Below, piece after piece: positions 8,213-15,454 of a DNA stretch of 28,283 nucleotides. Numbering within the stretch: the first letter of the stretch is position 1; the number at the start of each line of letters is the position of its first letter. Under the pieces are notes generated by a model that had not been told where the DNA came from, searched no databases, and saw only the letters and a list, made by a program, of their open reading frames with translations. The DNA is from Bacteroidales bacterium UBA1797 (lineage in GTDB: Bacteria; Bacteroidota; Bacteroidia; Bacteroidales; VadinHA17): assembly GCA_002319885.1 (NCBI GenBank), contig DCFT01000230.1:1-28283 (forward strand), in the 5' to 3' direction. A program made the translations under genes and the position numbers.

Positions 8213-10057
8213 TTACAGGAGTAGCCCGGCAATCTGATCCTCAAGAGAAACACTCCTCATAAACCTGGCAGTTGTGGTAATGAATTGATGATCTGATAAC
8301 TGATTTTTCTGGAACTCAATCCATGATTTTTTATCAGTAAGTTTACCATATTCCGTTCTCTCTCTTAACAACTTATCTGTGAGTTTCACATAATCTACGC
8401 GACCAAGATAATCGTACTTTGCATCATGAAGAATATTATCCGCTAAAGATTCCAGATGATTATTAAAACAGTTTCTGATCATCTTCTTAGCCGATTCAAC
8501 ATTCTCATGGTTGAATCCGTAACCTGGAAGTACTTCTTCAACCAGACGCAGCGATGCCTCCATTGGTTTTTCATAATCTGAAATGAATCCGGTAAAAAGA
8601 AAAACCGAAGCCAGTTTAAGGTTAATGAACTCCTCATCGGGCAGATTTTCGGCTCGTGAAAGTAATTCCACCTGATTGCAGATATTTTTTACCATTGAGG
8701 AGTTATGAAAGTAAAGGTTTGGAGGAGCTTCACCGTCAAACATTTTAATAATCATTTCCTCAATATCCTGGAGTTTGATCATCTGCATCTTAAGGATAAA
8801 TTTTCTGTTTGGGCCCCCATTCGCATCACATAACTCCGGGACGATTCCATTCACAAAATACATTTCCAGTTCCCCTTTATATTTAACCGGCATTTTTCCA
8901 CGGAATTCACACACGAAAAACTCCTTCACAAATTCATAGGTTGTACCTGAGATATTTATTTTACCTGCTTCGCCCGACGATTCCATCCTGCTGGCTGTAT
9001 TTACCGTATCACCCCATATATCGTATGAAAGTTTCTTTTGTCCGACAACTCCCGCTACAACAGTTCCGGTATGAATACCGATTCTGATGTCCCAGTATTT
9101 CATTCCTTCAAGTTCTGATGCAGCCTTAAGTTTAGTCATATATCCCTTCATTTCGAGAGCAGCAAGAATAACCTCAACCGGATTAGTTCTGTTCTTCTCC
9201 GGAATACCTCCTGCGCACATATAAGCATCGCCGATAGTCTTAATTTTCTCTATACCAAACTTCTCAACAACTGAATCAAAATAAAAAAAGAATTTATCAA
9301 GTTCATCTATTAAAATTTCAGGATTCGTCTCTTCAGCAATTTTAGTAAACCCTTGTATATCTGAGAAGAGGACTGTTACAAAGTTATATTTGATCTTGGT
9401 TGCTTTCCCTTTCTCCATGATCTCATTTGCTGTGTTCTTAGGCAGAACATTTTCAAGTAATGCTTCTGTTTTTTCTTTCTCAATTATCAAATCCTCAGTA
9501 CGTTTGTTAATTATCTGCTCAAGCATATACAGATTCCTGGCAAACCTCAGATTGAGAAGATTGTACAGTGTCCAGATTATCAGGAAGAATACTATCAGAT
9601 ATATAATTATTGCAAGATGTGAAAAATACCAGAGAGGTAAAACTCTTATAGAGATTAAAGATATCTCACCGGCAGTATTTCCTGAGCTTATATATCTTAC
9701 CTTAAACAGATATTTCCCAGCTGGTAAATTAGTGTACTCTTTGAACCCTGTATGTTTCCAGGTACTCCAATCTTTGTCAAACTTTTCAAGGAAAAACTGG
9801 TAGTTTATACCGTCTGAAGGCTGCAATTCGAATGAAATATTATTGTCCCTGTAGTTCAGGATTATATTTTGCAAACGTTCAGGCTGAGTAACCACAGAGT
9901 TGCCCGATCTTAAAACAGCAGAATCTCCATTAATTATTACCCTTTTTAATGATGGGGTTACCTCTGAGTTAAAAGTAGTTTGAGCTGCAGTAACATTTAA
10001 AATGACTGAAAACAAAATAATCACAAAAAGAAAATTCAACCTTACTAAATAAGACAT
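8213..10057 (-). CDS. Membrane class III adenylate cyclase with periplasmic Y_Y_Y domain and degenerate HD domain
   Basis: Predicted to make cyclic AMP at the inner membrane. The ATG at 10057 (614 residues) is preferred over a TTG six bases upstream. Order of parts: signal/anchor helix (about 6-26), periplasmic Y_Y_Y domain (about 60-141, with LNYRDNNISFEL and TNLPAGKYLFKVRY), transmembrane helix (about 147-168), coiled coil and cyclase linker (LLENVLPKNTANEI), then the class III catalytic domain. Metal-binding Asp233 and Asp277, adenine-selecting Lys271 and Asp346, and transition-state Asn353 and Arg357 are all present, so ATP is the expected substrate. The C-terminal part aligns with the HD domain of the paralogue at 13189-14595, but its metal ligands are replaced (Met455 for His; Thr489-Gly490 for His-Asp). 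It is therefore probably a non-catalytic regulatory domain. The usual propeller repeats before Y_Y_Y are absent. Confidence 0.9.
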   Translation of the reverse strand: MSYLVRLNFLFVIILFSVILNVTAAQTTFNSEVTPSLKRVIINGDSAVLRSGNSVVTQPERLQNIILNYRDNNISFELQPSDGINYQFFLEKFDKDWSTWKHTGFKEYTNLPAGKYLFKVRYISSGNTAGEISLISIRVLPLWYFSHLAIIIYLIVFFLIIWTLYNLLNLRFARNLYMLEQIINKRTEDLIIEKEKTEALLENVLPKNTANEIMEKGKATKIKYNFVTVLFSDIQGFTKIAEETNPEILIDELDKFFFYFDSVVEKFGIEKIKTIGDAYMCAGGIPEKNRTNPVEVILAALEMKGYMTKLKAASELEGMKYWDIRIGIHTGTVVAGVVGQKKLSYDIWGDTVNTASRMESSGEAGKINISGTTYEFVKEFFVCEFRGKMPVKYKGELEMYFVNGIVPELCDANGGPNRKFILKMQMIKLQDIEEMIIKMFDGEAPPNLYFHNSSMVKNICNQVELLSRAENLPDEEFINLKLASVFLFTGFISDYEKPMEASLRLVEEVLPGYGFNHENVESAKKMIRNCFNNHLESLADNILHDAKYDYLGRVDYVKLTDKLLRERTEYGKLTDKKSWIEFQKNQLSDHQFITTTARFMRSVSLEDQIAGLLL

Positions 10058-10084
10058 AAACAATTATCTTGCTTTTTATTATCC

Positions 10085-10115
10085 CAAATGTAGCACTTAA
10101 AAAAATCAGGTCAAA
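10085..10115 (-). promoter_or_regulatory. Promoter of the membrane adenylate cyclase gene
   Basis: On the minus strand TTTG (10115-10112) is separated by exactly 19 bases from TACATTTG (10092-10085). This is a full match to the Bacteroidota primary sigma consensus TTTG-N19-TAnnTTTG. The predicted transcript would start about 20 bases before the ATG at 10057. It faces the rdgB element at 10135-10142, so the two genes share a short divergent control region. Confidence 0.65.
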
Positions 10116-10134
10116 AGGAAAGCTCAATTTTGAC

Positions 10135-10142
10135 TACTTTTG
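10135..10142 (+). promoter_or_regulatory. Putative -7 promoter element for rdgB
   Basis: TACTTTTG matches TAnnTTTG exactly and ends 20 bases before the rdgB ATG. A -33 TTTG is not seen at 19-21 bases. The site lies 20 bases from the oppositely oriented cyclase promoter. Confidence 0.45.
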
Positions 10143-10162
10143 GATCTTTATAAAATGATCTT

Positions 10163-10756
10163 ATGACATTAGTTTTTGCTTCTAATAACGAACATAAAAT
10201 AAAAGAAATAAACAGTCTTCTTGGAGATAGTTTTAAGCTTCTAAGTCTGGGCGATGTCAATATAAGAGAAGACATTCCCGAGGAAGAACCTCTGATCGAA
10301 GGTAACGCGCTTGCTAAAGCCAGATTTGTATACAATGCCACCGGCATGGACGTTTTTGCCGATGATACCGGTCTTGAGATAGCTGCGCTGAACGGCCTTC
10401 CGGGGGTCCATTCGGCAAGGTTTGCAGGGGAAAATAAGGATTCATCGGCAAACATCAGGAAAGTTTTGTCAATGCTTGGCAGTTCAGAAAACAGAATTGC
10501 AAGGTTCAGAACTGTAATCGCTCTTATTTATGAAAAAAAGGAATTCCTGTTCGAGGGAGTTGTAAATGGAACTATTACCATGGGGATAAAGGGAACAAAA
10601 GGATTTGGTTATGACCCGATCTTTTTGCCGGAAGGAAGAATACACACATTCGGTGAAATGGAGCTTGAAGAAAAAAATACTATCTCCCACAGAGCCAGAG
10701 CATTTGAAAAATTGAAAGAGTTTCTGTTACGAAATGCACTTACAAACAATAAATAG
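10163..10756 (+). CDS. rdgB: Non-canonical purine NTP pyrophosphatase (RdgB/HAM1 family)
   Basis: The enzyme hydrolyses dITP, ITP and XTP to monophosphates and pyrophosphate, keeping deaminated purines out of DNA and RNA. The 197-residue protein has the family motifs in order: FASNNEHKIKEI at residues 5-16, FADDTGLEIAALNGLPGVHSARFAG (metal-binding Asp pair, about 65-89), KGFGYDPIFLPEG (about 146-158) and ISHRARAFEKL near the C-terminus. ATG at 10163 is the natural start. The gene is followed by porZ on the same strand after about 100 bases, and is divergent from the membrane adenylate cyclase gene. Confidence 0.96.
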   Translation: MTLVFASNNEHKIKEINSLLGDSFKLLSLGDVNIREDIPEEEPLIEGNALAKARFVYNATGMDVFADDTGLEIAALNGLPGVHSARFAGENKDSSANIRKVLSMLGSSENRIARFRTVIALIYEKKEFLFEGVVNGTITMGIKGTKGFGYDPIFLPEGRIHTFGEMELEEKNTISHRARAFEKLKEFLLRNALTNNK

Positions 10757-10860
10757 ACGTCTAAAATGTTTATTGATTACCAGTGTTATTAACAGTTGAA
10801 CTAAAGGTACTTTAAGTTTTTATGGGTTCTGATGGAGATATTATCCCGATTTGTTTTTAT

Positions 10861-13146
10861 ATGAAAAAAAATCTGTCCATATTGTTGCTGACGCTGATTT
10901 CCACAATATTACAGGGACAAACACCTGTTGGAACCTGGTCAGATCATCTTATCTATAATTCTGCTAATTGTGTCGCTGTGGGTAATGAGAATGTTTTTGC
11001 CTCAACCGGCTCATCAATAATCATTTACAATAGAGGATTTGCTGAACTCAGAAAAATGACTCGTATTGACGGACTCACAGAATCCGGTATAAGCACTATT
11101 AGCTGGTCAGAGGAAAATAAAACACTTATAATCGCTTATTCAACCACAAATATTGACCTCGTAAAAAACAACGTTATTTATAACATACCTGATATAAACA
11201 GAAAGTATATTCCAGGGAACAAAGAAATTAACAAAATACGGGTTAACGGTAAGTATGCTTATCTGGCAAGCTCCTTTGGGATTGTTGTCATTGATCTTAT
11301 TAAGAGAGAGATTTACGATACCTGGAAACCGGGCGATGGCTCTGAAAATACAAATGTATCAGATATTGCTTTCGGGAATACTAAAATATATGCTGCAACC
11401 AATATGGGAGTATACTCTGCTGATCTTTCAAACCAGGGATTATCTTACTTTGGTAACTGGGAGCTTGTCAACATTCTTCCAAATCCTTCCGGGAATTATA
11501 CAGGACTTATTTATTCAGGCGATAAACTTTATGCAAATCTGACAGATCCTTTATCAAACGGAGATCATATTTATGTTTTTGACGGGACTAGTTCACTATT
11601 TTCTTTTACAAGTGGAATTTACAACAGGTCATTCGATGCTGCAACATCTGGATTTACAATCGCTTCTGGTTCTTATGCAAAATACTATAGCAACACCGGT
11701 ACTCTTTTAAATACCATCTCCTCATACGGTTGGGCTATGCCAAACATTTCACAGGCGATAGCCGATAACAACAATTTATGGATTGCCGATCTTAACTCAG
11801 GTCTGATAATGGGGGAAAATATGTCTGAATTTTCTGCACTGACTCTTCCCGGACCTGTTTCAAATAACGCATTTTATATAAGCTCAACAAATGGGAAAAC
11901 CGTTATTTGCGGTGGGGGTGCCGATGTCACATGGAATAATCAGGGGAGACCTCTTCAGATTTCCATTTATGAAAATAATAACTGGAGTTCAATCCAATCA
12001 GGTACAATAAAAGATCCAATCAGGACAATGACGGATCCTTATGACAATAATCACCTGTTTGTATCAAGCTGGGGAGGAGGATTACTTGAATATGAAAACA
12101 ATAGTCTTGTTAAACAATATACTGAATCAAATTCACCACTTCAGACAATTATAGCAGGAAAGCCTTACGTGCGCATATGTGGTCTGGCTATGGATAAATC
12201 AAAAAATCTCTGGATCACCCAAACAGAAGTCCCGGGAAGTATAAAGGTATTAAAACCCGATGGAGTATGGATTATTAATCCGATTACGATTGATGCGCCG
12301 ACTATAGGAGATATCATTATTACAGCAATTGGACAAAAATGGATTATTCTGCCTCATGGTAACGGGCTATTTATTCTTGATGATAACAAAACGCCTGATG
12401 TCTTTAGTGACGATAAATATAAGAAGCTACTTGTTCAGGATGCAGAAAATCAGGTAATCACATTTGTGTATTCAATTGCTGAAGATCTGGATGGAAATAT
12501 CTGGGTTGGAACTGACCAGGGACCGGTAATTTATTACAATCCTGAGAAAGTATTTGACACCGATCTGAGAGCCAGCCGTATAAAAATACCAAGGAATGAT
12601 GGAACAAACCTTGCCGACTATATGTTGAAAACAGAAACAATTACGACGATAGCAGTAGACGGGGCAAACAGGAAGTGGCTCGGAACAGCCAATTCAGGAG
12701 TCTATCTTCTTTCTGCTGATGGTACGACTCAAATAAAGAACTTTAATGAACTGAACAGTCCATTACTTTCTAATTCAATTGTATCACTTGCTGTTGACAA
12801 TAAGACCGGTGATGTCTGGTTCGCGACTTCAAAAGGAGTACAGTCCTACAGAGGTGATGCAACTACCGGTGAAGAAAAATTTACTAAGGTTTATTCTTTC
12901 CCAAATCCGGTGAGAGAGGATTTTAAAGGAAATGTTACAATCACAGGGCTGATCAAAGATACCCAGATCAGAATAACAGATATAAGTGGTAATCTTGTTT
13001 ATTCAACCGTTTCAGACGGAGGCCAGGCAACATGGGATCTCACTACCTATAACGGGCGGCATGTTGCTACAGGGGTCTATCTTATTTTTTGTGCAAGTAA
13101 GGATGGTTCACAATCGTATGTCACCAAGATGCTGGTAATAAAATAA
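10861..13146 (+). CDS. porZ: Type IX secretion system protein PorZ
   Basis: PorZ is a surface-exposed T9SS component; in Porphyromonas gingivalis it works with the PorU sortase in attaching cargo to A-LPS. The ATG at 10861 gives 761 residues with a clear signal peptide (KKNLSILLLTLISTILQGQ); the frame is open 39 bases further upstream, but that extension would bury the signal peptide. The mature protein begins PVGTWSDHLIYNSANCVAVG, typical of PorZ. It then shows propeller-type repeats with motifs such as DLDGNIWVGTDQGPVIYYNP, NRKWLGTANSGVYLL and TGDVWFATSKGVQSYRG, arranged as two beta-propellers. The C-terminus is a type A sorting-like domain (YSFPNPVREDFKGNVTI ... ATGVYLIF ... KMLVIK). The size matches the 776-residue P. 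gingivalis protein. recO lies nearby but is separated by a cyclase gene on the other strand. Confidence 0.9.
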   Translation: MKKNLSILLLTLISTILQGQTPVGTWSDHLIYNSANCVAVGNENVFASTGSSIIIYNRGFAELRKMTRIDGLTESGISTISWSEENKTLIIAYSTTNIDLVKNNVIYNIPDINRKYIPGNKEINKIRVNGKYAYLASSFGIVVIDLIKREIYDTWKPGDGSENTNVSDIAFGNTKIYAATNMGVYSADLSNQGLSYFGNWELVNILPNPSGNYTGLIYSGDKLYANLTDPLSNGDHIYVFDGTSSLFSFTSGIYNRSFDAATSGFTIASGSYAKYYSNTGTLLNTISSYGWAMPNISQAIADNNNLWIADLNSGLIMGENMSEFSALTLPGPVSNNAFYISSTNGKTVICGGGADVTWNNQGRPLQISIYENNNWSSIQSGTIKDPIRTMTDPYDNNHLFVSSWGGGLLEYENNSLVKQYTESNSPLQTIIAGKPYVRICGLAMDKSKNLWITQTEVPGSIKVLKPDGVWIINPITIDAPTIGDIIITAIGQKWIILPHGNGLFILDDNKTPDVFSDDKYKKLLVQDAENQVITFVYSIAEDLDGNIWVGTDQGPVIYYNPEKVFDTDLRASRIKIPRNDGTNLADYMLKTETITTIAVDGANRKWLGTANSGVYLLSADGTTQIKNFNELNSPLLSNSIVSLAVDNKTGDVWFATSKGVQSYRGDATTGEEKFTKVYSFPNPVREDFKGNVTITGLIKDTQIRITDISGNLVYSTVSDGGQATWDLTTYNGRHVATGVYLIFCASKDGSQSYVTKMLVIK

Positions 13147-13147
13147 A

Positions 13148-13177
13148 TTAGAAACATCCAAATTGGGTGGCTCTACA
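13148..13177. repeat. Diverged copy of a 30-base palindromic repeat
   Basis: This 30-base segment aligns without gaps with 20726-20755 (about 21 of 30 positions identical), including the centre (ATTGGG) and the CTCTA end. Its own arms form an imperfect hairpin with two central mismatches and one wobble pair. It lies in the 42-base gap between the convergent porZ and cyclase genes and could act as a weak bidirectional terminator. Confidence 0.6.
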
Positions 13178-13188
13178 TCGATTAATTT

Positions 13189-14595
13189 CTATCCGGTTAT
13201 CAGGCTTTGTATTCTCTCAATCTGAAGCTGTTTATTAACCTCTCTCAAACTCCTGGCTGTTTTGGTAAAATACTGATGTCCTGAAATGAATTTAACCTGT
13301 ATCTTATTCCAATCATTTAGTGAGCCCATCTTATTCTGAGCCTTAAGCTCTTCATAGAGCGTATTTGAAACAGGAATGAAATCGCTTCTGCCAAGGTAAT
13401 CAAGATCAGAATCACAGATAATACTTTCCAGTAAATTTTTAGGTTTTGGCGGCAATTTGGTTGACATAATTAATTGGCAAATACGGTCAATCTGGTCGGC
13501 GGTATAATTGAATTTTGGAAGCATTTCTCTTGCTATCTGCGTTCCGTAATACTCATGATTATCATAATCGATAGTATGACCGGCATCGTGGAATAAGGCA
13601 GCAGTCTTTAACAATAATATCTCCTCGTCGGAACAACCTTCTCCCCACCCGATAAGCTCCACCTCGGTAACAACATCAACTGTATGTTTAACATTGTGAT
13701 AGAACAGATAACCCGGAAGATCCATCTCAAGTTTATCCAGAATAATTTCCTGAATATCAGTAAACTGTATAAGTCCGAATTTTATCCTGAATAATTCATT
13801 AGGAATAGTACCCTCGCCATTTAGTGAAAACTCGGGTTTAAGTCCTTCCACCCTGTACATCTGAAGATCATCTTTGTATTTAACAGGAAGCTTGCCAAAG
13901 TATTCACATTCAAAAAACTCTTTGACCAGCTCATATGTCATTACGGAGATTAGAATTACCCCATTATCTGAAACAGCTTCAACCCTACTTGCGGTATTGA
14001 CAGTATCTCCTTTTATATCATAATTGATTTTTCTCCTTCCGGAGATTCCTGCTGTTACGGTTCCTGAATGGATACCAATTTTTAATTCCCATAATCGGCT
14101 GTCTCCATCCCTCTTTTTAATTTCATATTTTTCAAGAAAGTCTCTCATCTCAACTGCCGCCATCACAACATCAACCGGGTTGGTAATATTTTTAACCGGT
14201 ATTCCTCCTGCGCACATATAAGTATCACCAATAGTCTTTATTTTTTCAATTTTATATTTTGAAGCAATTTTCTCAAATTCAAAGAATATCTCATCAAGTT
14301 CATCCATTACTATTGATGAATCCAAGCCCTCAACAAGCCTCGACAAACCGTGAATATCTGCAAACAGAACTGTCGCCATATTGAATTTCAGCGACCTCTC
14401 TTTCTTTTCAGCGACACCAATATCCTTAAGCCTTTCCGGAGCTACTGTTTCATACAGAGCTTTTACTTTCTGATAATCCCTGAACAGATTTTCATTCATT
14501 TTCTCCAGGTTCTTGATATGCTCTTCAAGTTCCTGGTTCTGTTTGGCAAGACGCACTATCCTTTTTAGAAGCTCTTCATTATTAGTTACTGACAT
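13189..14595 (-). CDS. Soluble class III adenylate cyclase fused to an HD phosphodiesterase-like domain
   Basis: Predicted cytoplasmic enzyme of 468 residues. An N-terminal coiled coil (about 5-50) leads through LYETVAPERL into a class III cyclase domain (about 70-250). Metal-binding Asp80 and Asp124, adenine-specifying Lys118 and Asp193, and transition-state Asn200 and Arg204 are all present, so adenylate cyclase activity is expected. The C-terminal region (about 285-455) is an HD domain with the features of cyclic-nucleotide phosphodiesterases: YHNVKHTVDVV (His300, His304), LFHDAGHT (His336-Asp337), and DSDLDYLGR (Asp395). The protein could thus both make and degrade cyclic AMP, or the HD part may act on another nucleotide. 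It is a paralogue of the cyclase at 8213-10057, sharing EKIKTIGD, YMCAGGIP and the C-terminal HQ..T.TAR block. It starts with ATG at 14595, divergent from recO. Confidence 0.92.
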   Translation of the reverse strand: MSVTNNEELLKRIVRLAKQNQELEEHIKNLEKMNENLFRDYQKVKALYETVAPERLKDIGVAEKKERSLKFNMATVLFADIHGLSRLVEGLDSSIVMDELDEIFFEFEKIASKYKIEKIKTIGDTYMCAGGIPVKNITNPVDVVMAAVEMRDFLEKYEIKKRDGDSRLWELKIGIHSGTVTAGISGRRKINYDIKGDTVNTASRVEAVSDNGVILISVMTYELVKEFFECEYFGKLPVKYKDDLQMYRVEGLKPEFSLNGEGTIPNELFRIKFGLIQFTDIQEIILDKLEMDLPGYLFYHNVKHTVDVVTEVELIGWGEGCSDEEILLLKTAALFHDAGHTIDYDNHEYYGTQIAREMLPKFNYTADQIDRICQLIMSTKLPPKPKNLLESIICDSDLDYLGRSDFIPVSNTLYEELKAQNKMGSLNDWNKIQVKFISGHQYFTKTARSLREVNKQLQIERIQSLITG

Positions 14596-14601
14596 AACTG
14601 C

Positions 14602-14631
14602 TTTGATTGATCAGTAAATATAATAATTTTG
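14602..14631 (+). promoter_or_regulatory. Putative recO promoter
   Basis: TTTG (14602-14605), an 18-base spacer and TAATTTTG (14624-14631) fit the Bacteroidota promoter form, with a spacer one base shorter than usual. It ends 38 bases before the recO ATG and lies in the 74-base divergent gap with the soluble cyclase gene. Confidence 0.4.
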
Positions 14632-14669
14632 AAACGAAATCGAAGTTAGTGTGAACAGAGTTTAAAGCT

Positions 14670-15395
14670 ATGCTTGAGAAAACAAGGGGGATTATACTTC
14701 ATCAGATAAAATACACCGATTCGGGTATTATCACCCAGATATATACAAAAAAGTTCGGAAGACAATCTCTGCTGATAAAGGGAATGAGAAACAGGAAAAC
14801 AGGAAAACACAATATCCTTTTTCAACCTCTCTTTATACTTGATCTGGAGTTATATTATAAGGCAACCAGGGAACTGCAGACGATGAAAGAATTTTCAGTT
14901 TCTTTCACTCCTTATAATATTTATTCCGATATTAAGAAAAGCTGTGTCGCAATTTTCCTGGGAGAAATATTAACTTCTGTTCTTAAAGAAGAAAGTCCGC
15001 ATGAGGCATTGTTCGACTATATTGAAGAGTCAATCAATTTTTTTGAAAAATCAAAAGAGGGTTTTGCAAATTTCCATATAGCTTTTCTGGCAGGACTCAG
15101 CAGTTTTCTTGGATTCGAACCTGGCCCAAGGTTAAACAAAGAAGATACATTCTTCGACCTTGAGAACGGAATTTTTGTGCCAATCCCGCCGGTTCATGGT
15201 AATTATGCAACTGAAGAAGTGACAAATATTCTCGCAGAATTTTTTGTATCATCTTATAATACAATCTGCAACATATCTCTCACTGGTAAAATGCGGAATG
15301 ATATCCTTGAGACGCTTATCAGATTCTATGCTCTTCATCTTCCCGGTGTAAAAAAAATAAAATCGCTTGAAGTACTGAAAGAAGTTTTCAATTGA
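14670..15395 (+). CDS. recO: DNA repair protein RecO
   Basis: RecO works with RecR (and RecF) to load RecA onto SSB-coated single-stranded DNA during gap and break repair. The 241-residue protein has the family layout: an N-terminal OB fold (about 1-80) with the conserved opening EKTRGIILHQIKYTDSGIITQIYTKKFGRQSLLIKG and LFQPLFILDLELYY, then a helical C-terminal domain with LTSVLKEESPHEALFDYI and FLGFEPGP. The zinc-binding cysteines found in some RecO proteins are not seen. ATG at 14670 is the start. The GH3 gene follows after 59 bases and may be cotranscribed. Confidence 0.93.
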   Translation: MLEKTRGIILHQIKYTDSGIITQIYTKKFGRQSLLIKGMRNRKTGKHNILFQPLFILDLELYYKATRELQTMKEFSVSFTPYNIYSDIKKSCVAIFLGEILTSVLKEESPHEALFDYIEESINFFEKSKEGFANFHIAFLAGLSSFLGFEPGPRLNKEDTFFDLENGIFVPIPPVHGNYATEEVTNILAEFFVSSYNTICNISLTGKMRNDILETLIRFYALHLPGVKKIKSLEVLKEVFN

Positions 15396-15454
15396 TGTAT
15401 TAATCATCAACCAAAAGATTTTTATCTATCTTTAAACGTCAAACTGATAGTATA

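Noticed and set aside
10754..10763. Ten-base palindrome TAGACGTCTA over the rdgB stop codon.
   Set aside because: Too short, without loop or T-tract; expected by chance.
10822..10860. Thirteen-codon upstream extension of porZ.
   Set aside because: It would bury the signal peptide that begins at the ATG at 10861.
10057..13146. PorZ propellers and the membrane cyclase's Y_Y_Y domain as a split hybrid two-component-type sensor.
   Set aside because: PorZ has its own C-terminal sorting-like domain and in known cases acts at the cell surface, whereas the Y_Y_Y domain is at the inner membrane; direct contact is unlikely.
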